DNA of 64,000 nt, taken from positions 29,952,667-30,016,666 of the forward strand of contig CP154956.1 of assembly GCA_039621445.1 (NCBI GenBank), given 5' to 3'. Position 1 is the stretch's first letter. Each line of letters opens with the position of its first letter. This document shows positions 34,495-47,128 of the stretch, piece after piece. The translations under genes and the position numbers were made by a program. The notes under the pieces were generated by a model. That model was not told the DNA's origin. It worked only from the letters and a program-made list of their open reading frames with translations, and ran no database searches. The stretch is from Euglena gracilis (taxonomy: Eukaryota; Euglenida; Euglenophyceae; Euglenales).

Positions 34495-37400
34495 TGTGTT
34501 AACCTAGCCCTGACCCAAACCCCAACCCCTCACCTGTTGCCCAGAAGCCCCAATTCCATGTCTTTGTTCATTTTCATCCGATGACACCCGGCGCCCCGAC
34601 CACTGTGGAGCACAGCGGGGGCAGCAGATGGGTGGGGCGGGCGACCCTTCTCCCCAACGTTGTCACCTATCACTGGTCCCTCCAGGCCCCAGCTGGCCAC
34701 CGCAGTCGCACTCCACCGAGCTCTATCGATCTTCGGGTCCCCCGGTGGCTGCCACAAATGGGGCACCCAGTTCTGGCACCGCCGCCGCTTCCATGCCCCC
34801 GACCAGGTACTTGCAGAGTGGCCGGCGGGAAGGCAATATTATCGTTCCAATAATTTGAGGCGGGGTTGGGTAGCAGGTGCAATCTGATGAGAAGATTGAT
34901 GTTTAATTCCACGCCGAGGAAGGCTCAACAGGTGGTGCTAGTGACCAGGGCGTTGGGGACACGAAGCCTGACATCTGCTGGGGGGCTTCTCTGGCATCAC
35001 CGGGTGCACAACCCATCCCATGCCCTCTTCCTCCCAACGTTTATTCCGAATAAGATGCTTTGGGAGCTTCAGGGGGGCATCTGTGCTGTATTGTATGTGT
35101 TGCTGTGCTGTATTTGCGTTGTGCGGGCAGTTTCGCCCATATGGCCCGTACGGGTCGGCTCTGTCAAGCACAACGTTCTCCAACAACAGTTGTTTGATTG
35201 TCGTAAGCGATTCTCGCATTTCGTTGTCCTAACTGACTTTTGTGTTGCCTGGGGCACGATTTTTGAGTTGGCACGTTAAAGGTACCACGGTTTTTGCGAA
35301 ATATTTCATCTTTTCCGCTTCCGCTTCGTTTTGCAGCACTTCTGCGGGGCTCTCAACTGTCGTCCACAGCCAGCGCACCGCGACCACTGAGTGGTGGCAG
35401 GTACAAGGTTGGGTGTTTGCTGCCCTTCAAAACCCCGCTCGCGACCCCAGACATGCTCAGCAGCAAGTTGCTTTTCAGAGGGTGCTATGCAGGCAGGGGA
35501 GAAGGTGTTTTCGAACTCCGGGGGTTTTGGGAATGCCCTCCCCCAAAATAAGACCCCCCCCCTCAAAGACCCAACCCCCTGAAAGACCCAACCTCCCTGC
35601 CGATTTTCAACAAAACTCAAAAGCAGACACCTTCCGAAAAATACGACCCCCATCGATATTTTTGGCAGAAAAAAATGCAAAGATACACCCCAAAGGCTCT
35701 GAGGATGCCCGAAAAATGGGGTATTTTGGGCCCTTTTTTCCCCCCTTTCTTCACGCACCAAAATTGGAAAATTGGCATTTTTGAGACAGGTTGTGCTGTA
35801 GCACAGCCCCCCCCCCCCTGGCGCTGAGAAAGTGGCCATCCCCTGAAAATTTTTTCAATTAAATTTTCCTGCAGCAAACCCAGCTGGGACCCAGAACCGC
35901 CTCCCCCCACCGTGGGGTTAGAGCAGAAACCCCTTCACTCTGGATTGGTCAAAAGAACCACCAAGGTTACTGATTATTTCATTTCGGGCACCAAACCCAT
36001 GAACCAATGAACGCACGGACCAACCGACCAAGGCTGCAACGACAGGCACCTTCGGCGGCGAATGCACCCGGCGGGGGACCTCCCAGGGATGGGTGCGTCC
36101 AGACCCTCTCTCCCCCAGGTCCTAAGATACCTGTGGGGGGGTGTGTCCTGGCTGAGCCCCCTCTGGGGGGGTCGGGCCTATTGGGCACCCCCGCCTCCGT
36201 TTTTCTCTCCTTTCGGCGCGAAGCACCGAAAAAAATTTGGGACCCCAAAATTGACCCACTTTTGGTCCCTGCGAGGCCACCCCCGGGGGGCAGGGTAGGT
36301 GGGTCCAGCCAAGCCCCCCCCCCCCCCCATGGGGGCGCCTAAAATTTTTGAAAAACGTTCTATTTTTTTTAGCATTTTCGCATTTTTTGCCATTTTCGGG
36401 GAAAGTGGGTGGGTCCCCCGGCACTCCCCCCCCCCCCCACTGGGCCCTCCAGGGCTGTGGGTTGGTGGGTTGGTTGGTGGGTCCGGACAACCATGGTTCT
36501 AAAAAGCCTCTGTCAGCAACCCTTTGCCCCCGGCGCCACGCAGTGCTGGGGGGCCCTGGTGGTCGGTATCGCGGCCGCCCTGGGGGTCGGCCTGCTGGGC
36601 GTCCGGCGGCCGCCACCGCCCGGCAAGGAGGAGGAGCCGGCACTCGCCAATTGCCTGGAGCCGCTGGTCTTGCCCATCCCCTCCCGTCCCCCACCTCCTG
36701 CCAAAAAGAATTCTTGCCATCCCTTCAAGTTGAGGGTTTTGCAGGGTCTTATACCCATATCACGGGCTCCACGCCTAATCTGTTATCATGAAGGTTGGAA
36801 TGAGTTACAGGGAAAAAAAAACACTACCAAAAGAATGATTCAAAGTTAATTAAAAAATTAGGAAAAGGTAGTCAATGATAATAATAATAATTTTTTGTAA
36901 AGCACCCAAATGTTGCCAACTTTTTTCACCGTAGTTTTCCACTGCTGCGGTGTCAGTGTCCTGCACCCTCTTTCCTGGAGCCTCACCCCACTGTCCAAAA
37001 ATGCCCAGAAAATGGTCCAAACAGCCTGAAAATGACAAAAAGTACGTAAATGTTGGCAAATATGCATCTGTCATGGCATTTTTTCAGGTAACGTCTGAAG
37101 TTGTTCAGTTCCTCAATGAAAAACAGTCACCTATTTTTTCATAATTAAAAGTTTACGAAATTTATTTTTACTGAAATTTCTGCCTACCCTGTAACATGCA
37201 AGTTTTTTAAGCTGTGAGCCGTATTTTGATTCTCGCGGACCCACAGCGTTCCTCTCGGTCTGAATCAGTGAAAAGTCGCTGTCCAACAAGCCCTGCGCGG
37301 CTGCACGCTGCCATTTTGTGCCATAGATGCGGGTGGTTGAGGAGTGTCCATGTTCGGACCCTTCCTCCGCTGCCAGTCCTCCCCCCGGTGTGCTCGCTGC

Positions 37401-40400
37401 CTTGCCGGCCAACCCCGGGGAGGCATCCCCGGTTCGCGTGAGTGTGTGTTTGCTGTACTGTGAGCGATTTTCCCACGATTCTGTCGTTTGGCGCTCCTGC
37501 CACCCGGAGTCGCTTGGGCTTCCGCCGCCCGCTGTGCCCCCCCCCCCCCCCCCCAGCGGTGGTGGTGCGGCGGCTGCAGCCCGACGAGGTGGCCCCCCTC
37601 GCGGAGCTCGTCACCCGCTGCTTCGCCCCGCCGCCCCCGGCCGAGGGGGCCGCCGCGGAGGATTTCTTCGACGCCGCCCTGCGCGCGGCCGAGCTGGAGG
37701 CGGTGCGTTGCCCCTTCCCGGTTAGCAGGACCCAGGCTCCATTCTGCCGGGGTCCCCTGTTGCCGTTTTGAAACAGCTTCTCCGGATGAGATTCAGGAGT
37801 TTTCATCTTTTGGTACATCAACCCGACTGTCAAAGGGAAGGGTTCAACATAAGGAGGGTCTGAGGGTGTCCAAACTGGAGGGCGGGGTCCGGACCACGCC
37901 ATTGCTGTTGTGTCCGACCCCTCCCCCCCCTCGGGGTGTGGTGTGACTGGCTAGTTTTTTTTTTTGGAGGAACGGACTGATCTTGGCTCTAGACCCCGGG
38001 GGTGGGCCAGGACTGGCCAAAAGTGGCCACCGGCATTAAGAGCGCCAATTTTTTTGTGGGATTTTTGCCGAAATTCATTTTGGAGACATTTTTGCTGGAG
38101 TGGCCAAAGTGACCGACCCCCCTCCGGGGGGCCTAATTCTCAATGGTTGGGCCCAGAAGTTTTGGGCTCGAAGTTGCCCGAGCCCAGAAGTTGGGCTCAA
38201 AAGTTTTGATGTACGTTTTTGCTTGCCAACTGGCAGAGGCGGCCGGGGTCATGGTGACAATTCGTGGTTTTCACTACCCGTCCCGGAGGGGGGGGCTTTT
38301 CCCCAGTGGTAAGCTTTGCTCTTACTCCACGGCGATAGCAACTCAGCAGCCCCACCTTTAATGCAAAGCCTTCAAAACGGCTGGCTTGGGTTTTTTTTCA
38401 TTCTAGCCGGATAGAACTCTTGAGATCTTTCCAAAAATGCATACATAGTCGACCTCTGAAGTGCCCCCCCCCCCCCCTAACTACGATTGGACCCCCGCTT
38501 GGAGGGGTGACGTTTAGGGGAGGGGATGGTGTTTTTCTTTAAAAAAGCAATTCCAAAAATCAATTCCCAATTTATCTTTCGGAAAAATTTTGAGGTGACG
38601 TCTTTTCCACCCCTCCTCTTAGTATCCAACGGTGAACTTCATAATTGTGATCAGTGTGATGATGTGAAAATGCAGGTGCCAGTTTACGGACCGATAAAAT
38701 GGAAGAAATGGACCCATTTTTTTTGGACAGGGCACGGTGAGGGGAGTGGACCCCACACCCCCATGGTGGGGGGAAATGGTGGGTAGGTGATTGGTTTTTG
38801 AACCTGCCCAACTGGTTTTTTGAAAGTGGATAGTGAGCCCCCGATCCCCGAGAGCCTGATCATACGATTACTAACCGATCCCGTTAGCAATCACACGGTC
38901 CGGACCCCCCCCCCCTATGCCAAACATGCCAAACCCTGGCGGAGGGGCCTCCCGCTCGGCACAGCTGAAGCGGGACATCGCCGCCCGCCAGCTGGACGGC
39001 GGCTGGATCTGCGTGGTGGCGGAGAGGCAGGGTCCGCCCCCAATTCCCTGGGCCGGGCTGCAGGATTGGTTTCGGGTGGGGGGGAAACGGTGCAGTGCTT
39101 TATGCAGTGATGGACTGGGTCGAGTGCCCGATCGCCTCCTGCCGGCCGGGCAGTCCATCGGGCTGCCGGTCGGGGGCAAATGTACGGTCAGGTAAGCTGG
39201 TAAACCCCCCCAAATAATCTAGCGGTCCTTGCTCCTGGCGGGGGCCGAATAACTTGGCAGGGGGAGGGGCAAAAATGATGGTTCCAGGAACTTGGCACCC
39301 CCCTTTTAAGGCAAAATTCCTTTACGGCGCTGAAAAAAAGGGCCCAAATAACCTGGCGGGGGGAGGGCGGGGCCAAAAGTTGGTCCAATAACCTGGCACC
39401 CCGCCAGGTTATTTGGGGGGGGGGTAGGTTCTGCCCCCCAATTATGCCCACAAATCGGGAAATGTGGGCCAAGTCAGGGGAATGGGGGGTGGCGAGAGCG
39501 GTTGGCAGCCAACACACATACACCAGCAATCAGCGCTCGTCGCAACGTCAGAACGGTGGCCGTCCCTTCCCAGGCCGGCTGATTGCCTGTGCCGAGGCGG
39601 TGGTGCGGCCCCGCGGGGGTGAGCGGCTGTTGCAGAACGTTGGTGCGCTGTGTGTCCGCCCATTTGTTTCTCATATGGCAAGCCACAGGCCCATCTTTTT
39701 TCAGCTCATTTTGAGGTGTACCAAGGTGCAGGGTTCGATATAAAGAGGGTGTATGGGGTTCAGGTAAGTGGTTGTTGTCCCCCCCACCCCCTCCCGGACC
39801 AGAGGACGTGTGATACGACGCGGAAGGACTTTGCTATGTCCATCCCACCACCTGCCATGTGCAACGGTGCGACGGTCTGGACCGACTCGGGGGGCGGGGG
39901 TGTCCGGGACCCCAAAGAATTTCAATGTTTCCCCTTCCGACGCTTCGCGCGGAAGATTTTATCTTTTTACAAAATATTTGCCAAAAAAAAGTGCATAAAA
40001 TGGCAATTTAGGCCGAGTTTAGAGGGCTTTGGAGGACAAATCTTTTCGGCCCGGAGCTTTGTGCCAGGCTTAAAATCAGTCAACCGCATCGTGCCACTGT
40101 TTTACCGAAGGGGGGTCCAACCCCACCCCGCCTACCCTCATATCAAACCCTGCCAGCGCGGGGTGTGTGGCCACGGTGGCCTGGCAAGGTCTTCGTACCA
40201 GGGGGACCCCATGCTCCTAATAGTGGTTGCTTCATTTTCTCCATTGCGGCAACCGCCTCGCCTGACACCTGCAGCGGTGGCCCCGGAGGAGCGGGGCTGT
40301 GGCCACGGCCGGGCGGTGGTGGAGGCGGTGGAACAGCGCTGCCCCGAGCGATGCCTGGCGGCGGAGGTCTGGCAGGTGTGGCACGCGTGCATGGTGTCTG

Positions 40401-41019
40401 CCGACATGGTGTCAGGGGAGCGAGGTGGATGGTTGAGCCAATGTGAATGTGGTCTTTCATTGGGTTCAAATGCTTTATGCTGGGCCGGAGGCCCGGGTAT
40501 GGGTTTTGGCGGCAAAATTTTTTGAGAGATACCCCCAGACGGCCTGATTTTGATGGGGGATCCCCCAGGATCCTGTGCCAGGCTGTGGGTGGGGGTACCC
40601 CGCTTCCTCCCGGGGGTCTTAAAAAGAAGCCTGCTCTCCCCACCCCGGTCCTGAATGACTTGCTTTTTACTCATCAAATCGGACCACCCAACCAGACGAG
40701 GCAAAAGAGTGGCAAACGCCCGTCTTCCAGCCACCTTCCTCAGCGGTGGACGCGCGGGACCCCAGCGGGGTGTGCTCTTGCGTTTCCCCGGCCGGGCGGG
40801 GGACCGTCCCCCGCCCCGCCCCGCCGCGCCCAGGACGACGCGCAGGCCCGGCGGTTCTGGACCGCGCTGGGCTACCGCTTGGAGGCTCTGTTCTACCTGC
40901 CAGAGGACGCTGGGGCTCCCCCCGGGACCCGCCTGGCGGGGCGGTACGTGAAGTGCCGGCCCCTCCCACAGCTGCGCCTCGCCCGGCCTTCCCCGGCGGG
41001 CCCTGCCCCGCTCCCCTGA
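33362..41019 (+). CDS. GNAT-family acetyltransferase with euglenid plastid presequence, 9 exons
   Basis: GNAT enzymes transfer acetyl from acetyl-CoA to amino groups. Presequence exons: 33362-33456 (signal-peptide helix TALTALLFSWLCLGL), 34693-34806 and 35337-35400 (Ser/Thr/Ala/Pro-rich, few acids), 36544 or 36517 to about 36690 (second helix ALVVGIAAALGVGLLG then RR and acidic residues). The two helices are about 65-75 residues apart, close to the class I euglenid plastid pattern, so import into the plastid is inferred. Enzyme exons: about 37557-37702 (VVVRRLQPDEVAPLAELV, strand 1 and helix 1), 38965-39031, 39574-39651 (GALS strand), 40275-40375 (motif A, VAPEERGCGHGR, the Q/RxxGxG/A acetyl-CoA loop), 40834-41019 (motif B, ARRFWTALGYR; stop TGA). 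All GT-AG joins keep phase; only the join at about 36.7/37.55 kb is unresolved. The substrate is not predictable. Confidence 0.88.
34454..34493. repeat. GTT trinucleotide repeat
   Basis: About 13 copies of GTT in presequence intron 1 of the GNAT gene. Confidence 0.9.
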
Positions 41020-41823
41020 CCCTTTCCAAGCCCTGGCCCGGCCCTGGCTTGGCGGTCACGTGGGTCGGGGCAACCCCCGTGTGCGTTCTCGGGCCCCGGT
41101 GCACTCGGCCACCGAACCGACGGCCCGACAACCTCCTCGCCCTGCTGCGTGGTATTCCGTTCCAGGGATGCCCCGCCTCGAACACGGGCCGCCCCAGCCC
41201 CCGTGCATTTTGTGCGGTCTTCCACGTTGGGGCCACCAATGTCACCGCCTACCATGTTTCTGTGCTTGCCCCTGAGGTATCGCTCTTGGGCCGCTTCGTT
41301 TGGCTCCTGAGGCCAAGTGTCTTGCTTTAAGGTGGTCCTCAGAGAGAAAGACAAAGTCCTGCTTTTTTTTTCAGAACCCGCCTGGTGAAACCCCTCGTAG
41401 AGACATCCCAAACCGCAAACATGCTGGAAACCGATTCTTTTTACCAATGTTTTTCTTTTGTGTGAGGTATATCTCAAGCTTGCCCTCTCATTTTTCTGAC
41501 CGATTTTTTGGGTGTGCAAATATTTTTTTTACCCTTAGCAAAAAGAGTTTGTGTCTGAGGTTTTAAGCGCAGAATTCTCAGCTGAGTGGAGGCAGAACCT
41601 GGGGAAGAAATGGAGCAATAGTGCTGGGAATGATGCCATGACACCCCGCCCCCACCAATAATTTTGCATTGCCCTTGCCCATGGCCGTGGTTTATTTAGT
41701 ATGTAACAGGGTGGCCCAGGCGGGGATGGGGCCCTCGCCACCTCAGCCTCCCGGCTCCCCCGTGCCGTTCCCCCAGCGGGCCCACCCTAACGGAATGGCC
41801 GGGCGGGCCGGGGCGCCACCGCC
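41020..41823. other. Intergenic stretch between GNAT and kelch genes
   Basis: No exon recognised. CCCCCAG ending at 41776 is 47 bases upstream of the kelch ATG and is a candidate spliced-leader acceptor. The part just after the GNAT stop stays GC-rich for about 250 bases, probably 3'UTR. Confidence 0.4.
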
Positions 41824-43868
41824 ATGGTGACGGCCGCCCCATGGCTGTACTCGCTGCACCTCCCGCCCGCCCGCTGGGGCCACTCCGCCGTTCTCCATGG
41901 GACCCGGCCGGGCGGTGCCGCCAATGCTGTGTGTGAATGACGCAGGGATGCCCACTGGTCAACACCCAGCAGGGATCGGCTGGATTAATCCGGATCATGC
42001 GCTCGGATTTCTGCCGTTGGTTGAATTCCGTTTGGTTCTCAAACATTAGAGATATTTGGAGTATTCGGCTGGTGGGATACCCAGCAGTGTTTGGTTGTAT
42101 TTTTTTTGTTGCAGAAGTGTGACTCGATTTAGCACCCCCTACCCAGGGCTATACAGGAATCCCCGCAACCCTATGGGGGGTGACCACCCCCAACCCACCG
42201 ACTGAACGGGAACACCTGGTGGGGAGGGGTCAGAGCCCAACCTGGGAGGTGGGGGGTGTGTTGACCCCCCCACCATGGTACCCACTCAAAAAAAAATTCT
42301 TCAGCGCCAAAGGCACCGAAGGAAACCTTTGACCTAAAAAGCAGTGCCCACGGAAATGCAGGAAGGCCTGGGGGGGGGGTGAAACCCCAAAACCAGGACG
42401 AGGCCTGACCCTCCCCCGGTCTTAAAATGAAAGTGTGGTGTGTGCGTGTGTGTGTGTGTGTGTGCGTGTGTGTGCGTGCACATGTGCATGCGTTCCTGGT
42501 TCATGGAATGCCTGGTTCTTGCTTTGCAACGCTGGTGTGGCTTTCCCGCACTTGACTGCTGGTCTTCGGGGGCACCGATGGCCAGCTGTATCACAATGAC
42601 GTGCTGCTCAGCCCCATTGGCATTATTTGGATGCCATTTCCCTTCATATTATCAAGGGTCACTCTACCGGGCCATCAGGAGTTTTGGTTTGTTGGCTGGC
42701 GGCTGGCCCTTTGGACCGACGCCAGCGGCTGCCCCCGGCGTTCGAGCTGCAGCCCCCTGTCCCGCATTTTGCCGGCCTCCTTGCCGTCACCAACCCGGAC
42801 GACAGTCCACCAGGGGCTCTGCTTTGGGGTTGGGATGTACTGGTCTGGCCGAAACAGCCAACGTCCTGTCGGCTGTTTTTCGGAGGATATCGAGGAGCAG
42901 AGTCCTGCACTCGTCCCCTCGGGTCTGCCACACACACGGCGGCGCTGTCTGTCCCGCCAGAGGGACTGAGCATTTCCTGTGTTGTAAATGGCCGGAGCCC
43001 CTGGGTTGGGCCACGGAAAATTATCTTTTAAATTTGCTGAATGAAAACGGAGCCAGCATCAATATGAGGATTGCTTTGAACACTGCTCAAAATTTCCTCC
43101 GCATTCATCCTGTTTTCTTGTTATTTTCTGTTTGAATGTGAGCTCGCTTGCACAAATGTTGTGTCTGCGTTGTTGTGCGTTGTTACGAATGTTGTATTAT
43201 GTGGCGGGGCTTCTGTTTGTCTTGGAAGACCCCTGGGGTGGTTCCGGGCCACACCCCCCATGCGGGAGGGGTGGGGCCCTGGAGGAGTGGAGTAGAGGGG
43301 TCCTGGACTGGAGGCCTGGGTATGCGGTTCAGCTCGAAGCACCGGAAATTTTGGGGGAAAGCCCTTGTCGGAGACGGCCCAGTTTTGGGGGCCCCCTCAC
43401 CCCCCAGGGTTGTTAACAATCAGTCTGGATGTAATGCGCTCGTGTGCGAGCGACAGCCGTGATCAGAGCCGTTGCGGCCGCACCGCCGTTCTGTTGGAGG
43501 ACCGGATGGTGGTGGTCGGCGGGATGACGAGCGCCGCCCTGGCCCCCGCCGGCAGCTCATTCGCCAACGACGTCCACCTCTTCGACTGCCGCTCCAACAC
43601 ATGGTCGGGGGCGCTGCGGGTGGCAGGCCAACCCCCGGCGCCGCGTGCCCGGCACACGGCGGTCGTGCATCGCAACCAAGTGGTGCTGTTGGGGGGTCAC
43701 ACTCAGGTCTCTTCCCGCGATTTGCGGTATCTCCTTCGCGCATCACTGTCTGCAGCGTTGAACGTATCCGCACATGCACATGCACACGTGTGCCTGTGCA
43801 TGTGCATGTGTGTGTGTGTGCGTTGTGCGTGTTTATGTGTGTTGTGTCTGTGTATGTGTGGTGTGTGT

Positions 43869-43920
<52 letters not shown>

Positions 43921-46900
43921 GGGTGTGTCTGTGTGTGCGTGTGTGCACACAAAAACATGTGTATGAGCATTGGATAATGTTTCATCAACGCCGCCACATT
44001 GCATCGAACGGTTGGCAGTATCCTTCCAATTGTCCCAAACAAACCAAACCAAAGCCGAAGGAATCTGCCAGTGATGACCGGCAGACATTCTCCGACCTCC
44101 ACCTGCTGACCATCTCCAAGGATGGCACGCTGGCCCACTGGTCCGGGGCCATCGTCGTGAATCATGGCGGCCGGGGCCGGGAGACCTGACCCGGCTGCCC
44201 CTCCACCTGGCAGAAACGTTGCTGTGTGTGTGCGCCGTAGCTGTGGGAACACTTGTGTGTTTGTGTGGTTGCGGAGGGGGTTAGGGTGGGTTTGGGCATA
44301 TTTCAAGGCCGCATGGACTGTGGGACAGCACTGGGACCTTTTCCACCTTTTCCGAAGCGCTGGAAATTTTTGGGTTTGAAAAAAGGCCTAGAAACCTCAT
44401 TTTCACACACATTTTTTTTTTGAAAAATAGACCAACAGGAACACCAGAATTTGTCTTCAATTTTTTTTTTGGTTCCAGGGGGATCCTGCACCCCAGGGTC
44501 TGAAGTCTGGACCCCCTCCCCCAGGGGTCTGATTCCCCCCTGCGCAAAACGGGACCATTCTAAATTTGGAACCCGTAAGTTGGGAAAACGGCGGATCCGG
44601 CCACCTCCACACACAGACAAACAAGGGCCAGAGGCAGGAAAACAGAACCACGCCAGAAGAGGGGATGAACGGCACCAAACAAACAGCCGCAGTGCACACA
44701 TTAGTGACCGACCCCCCCCTCCCCGCTCGCTGAATATGTCTGCGAAATATAGCATGTCTGTGGCCTTCCCCGGCCGCAGACATGCCCCATTTGTCATTAT
44801 CTCTGTCTCTATGTGTCTCCCGGGGCGGGTGTTGCGTCGGCCACCCACCCCCCGCTCTGCGGCCGTCCCCCCGCCGCTGGCGGGCCACACGGCATGCCTG
44901 CACGGCGACGGCCTCGTGGTGTACGGCGGGCTGGCGGGCGACGGCGGGCCCTTCCTGTGCGACCTTGGGCTGCGACCACCCGCCTGGCAGCCGCTGCCCA
45001 CGGAGGGGCCGCCGCCCCCGGCCCAGGCTGGATTGAAGGCGTGGCTGACCCCACCAGGCTTATCTGCTTGAGGGTTTGCAGTACCCCCCCGAGCTAGACC
45101 CCTCCCCCCTGGAAATGTAGTCAAGCTGTTTTTGGCTGATTTTGTTCTAAAAAAAGGTCCAAAAATGACCCAAAACGGCGTTTTTGGCAGGGTTTGGGGC
45201 GATTCCAGCGCTTTTGCACTAGCTAGCCCTGGGCAGACCCCTGCCTTGGGGGGGGGGGGTCCGAAGGATTTCCACAAGCCAAATTTGGACTACAGTCCAG
45301 CCCCCCCCCGAGGCTTTTTTTCAGTGGCTAGTAAAATGGCTTTTGGACCCGGAAGGTTCTAAAGCAAACAACCTGGACCCCACCCCAGGAGGGCAGTCCC
45401 TGCCTGCCAGGTGTTCCATGGCACTCCCTGACCCCCCTCCCTCCCCCGTTGGTCGAATTCCGCCTGCTGCGGCCGCTGCGGGGCACAGTGCTGTCATGCT
45501 TGGCAGCCGGATGGTAGTCTTCGGGGGGGACGGGGGCGACCGCCCCGCGATGCGGGGGGGGGGGGGGCGTAGCGTGGAGGGGCGGCAGGCAACAGCTTGG
45601 GGGCACAAAACACCCGACAGGCCCAAAATGGCGTTCTCCCTGGCCCGAGGACGAAGGAGGGGGTGAGGGCCTGGTAGGTGGTGCCCCCCCCCCCGCTGGT
45701 GGACCATTTCCAACAGATGCAGATGCATATACAGATGCATATCCACAGGACCCCCCCCCCGAAGTGCCGATTTTGGGCCCCTTAAATGACGGATCCCTAC
45801 AGGTGGATCCCCACCGCGTTCCCCCTCCCCCAGGGGGTCCCCTCCTCATCGGGGGGCGGCAGCGTGGAGGTTGGCCCGAAGGGGACGGCGCGGCCCGACA
45901 GCTACACGCTGGACCTCGCCCGCCGCCCCGCGGTGTGGGCCCGCCTGCCGGAGCACGGCCACACGCCCAGGGATTCCCTTGCCCCCCCCAGCCCACTTCT
46001 GCTGCTTTGACCCATGCCCATGCTGGACACAGTTTTCAGATATTTTCAAGAAATATTTTGAAAGCAAGGGGGGAGGGGAAACCTTTAGCTGGAGTATCCC
46101 TGGTTTTTTTTCTAAAAAAACTGCTTGTTGCTGCTGCACCAACCGGATCCACTTGTTCACTGTGGAATTTGGGTGGTCGTGTGTATCATATTTCAGCCCG
46201 CACAGCGTGGGATTTGGCCGAATTTCAGAATCACTGTTCTCCCATGTGAGCAGTGGTCCCGTTCCGCCGGTCAGTCAGGTTTCCCCCCTTCGGGTACTGG
46301 GGAATCCCTTAGACACGCCCCAAAGCCGTCATCTACATGTCGCGGTGGTCCACGCGCCACCCACGGCATGGTCACAATGCTTCCATGTGTCGGGCTGTTG
46401 GATTGCTGCAGTTGAAAATCGTTGTGCGCTGCGTGTGCACGTGAACAGTTTGTGCTTGTGCATGCTTTTGTTTGGTTTGGTTGGTCCAAATGCAGACGGT
46501 CGTTTGGTTGTGCCGTGCCACGATGGCGGCGATGTACCTCTACGGCGGCTGCCCCCACCCCCTGGCCAAGCTGCCTCGCAACCTCAACAAGCCGGTGCCC
46601 GCCTCGGGGGACGCCGCGCTCACCCGGGACTGCTCCCCACAGGGAAACAAGAAAAGTTTTTTTTCACCTCTGGCGCCATGACTCTGGCTACCAGTCCACT
46701 GGCACCTACGGGCGTACCCGGATTCTCTGCCGTATGATCATGTTGGTACCGAACTCCAGCAGCGCACCCCCGTCGGCCGGGCTGTACGTGTTCGACCTCT
46801 CCGCCCTCCGACCCCGGGACGTGGCCCCGGCCTTGAAGGTGGACAGCGTGATGCAGGACGCCCTCGGGCTGGTCCGACGGCTGCGGCGGCAGCGTGCGGA

Positions 46901-46980
46901 GGAGACCCCCGGGCTGCCCCCCACGCCCAGCTCGCCGCCGGCATGGCCTCAGGGGCTCCCCCCTGAGTGGCGGGGGTGTC
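41824..46980 (+). CDS. Kelch-repeat beta-propeller protein (N-terminal part of a large gene?)
   Basis: Kelch blades form a protein-binding propeller. Exons: 41824-41905 (MVTAAPWLYS..PARWGHSAVLHG), 42554-42605 (LLVFGGTDGQLYHNDVL), 43433-43706 (GRTAVLLEDRMVVVGG..NDVHLFDCRSNTWSG, PAPRARHTAVV..VVLLGG), 44085 to about 44156 (FSDLHLLTISKDGTLAHW), about 44860-45020 (LAGHTACLHGDGLVVYGG), 45472 to about 45560 (AGHSAVMLGSRMVVFGG), about 45870-45970 (SYTLDLARRPAVWARLPEHG), about 46490-46640 (MYLYGGCPHPL), about 46765-46980 (AGLYVFDLSALR then a basic helix). The repeated H-S/T-A-V, [VL]-[VF]-x-GG and W positions mark about six blades. Introns 1, 2 and 5 fit the nonconventional rule. Exon 4/5 and 6/7 edges are unresolved. 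The ATG at 41824 is chosen because it precedes the first blade in frame and follows a good acceptor. Confidence 0.8.
41906..42553 (+). other. Nonconventional kelch intron 1 with CGGG/CCCG pairing
   Basis: Starts GGCCGGGCGG and ends CCCGCACTT. CGGG at +4 to +7 pairs with CCCG at -9 to -6, the same positions as CAG/CTG elsewhere but with different bases. The join ACC-C|GA-CTG gives HGTRLLVFGG, a correct kelch blade. There is no AG close to the 3' junction. Confidence 0.7.
42606..43432 (+). other. Nonconventional kelch intron 2
   Basis: Starts GCTCAGCCCC (CAG at +4) and ends CTGGATGT (CTG at -8). The join CT|A keeps phase into the next blade (RDQSRCGRTAVLL). The linker lacks the usual W, so an extra small exon is possible. 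Confidence 0.55.
43791..43945. repeat. GT-dinucleotide microsatellite
   Basis: Interrupted GT array in the kelch-gene intron after 43706. The overlapping Cys/Val and His/Thr open frames are artefacts. Confidence 0.9.
45021..45471 (+). other. Nonconventional kelch intron 5
   Basis: Starts GCCCAGGC and ends GCCTGCTGCG. CAGGC at +4 to +8 pairs with GCCTG at -10 to -6. The phase-0 join gives TEGPPPP-AAAGHSAVML, the expected P-rich linker and blade start. Confidence 0.8.
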
Positions 46981-47128
46981 GCCCGTGAGCAGTGACGCGG
47001 AACAGCGCCACGCCGCGCCACGCTGCCTCCCCCGGGCCATGTGGGTTGTCCCCCCTTCCTCGGACCATCGCACACCCGACGCGTCCATCCCCCCAATGCG
47101 GCCCCGGCCTGGCCCTGTTCCAGCTGCT

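Noticed and set aside
43774-43977. Cys/Val repeat frame
   Set aside because: Pure GT microsatellite.
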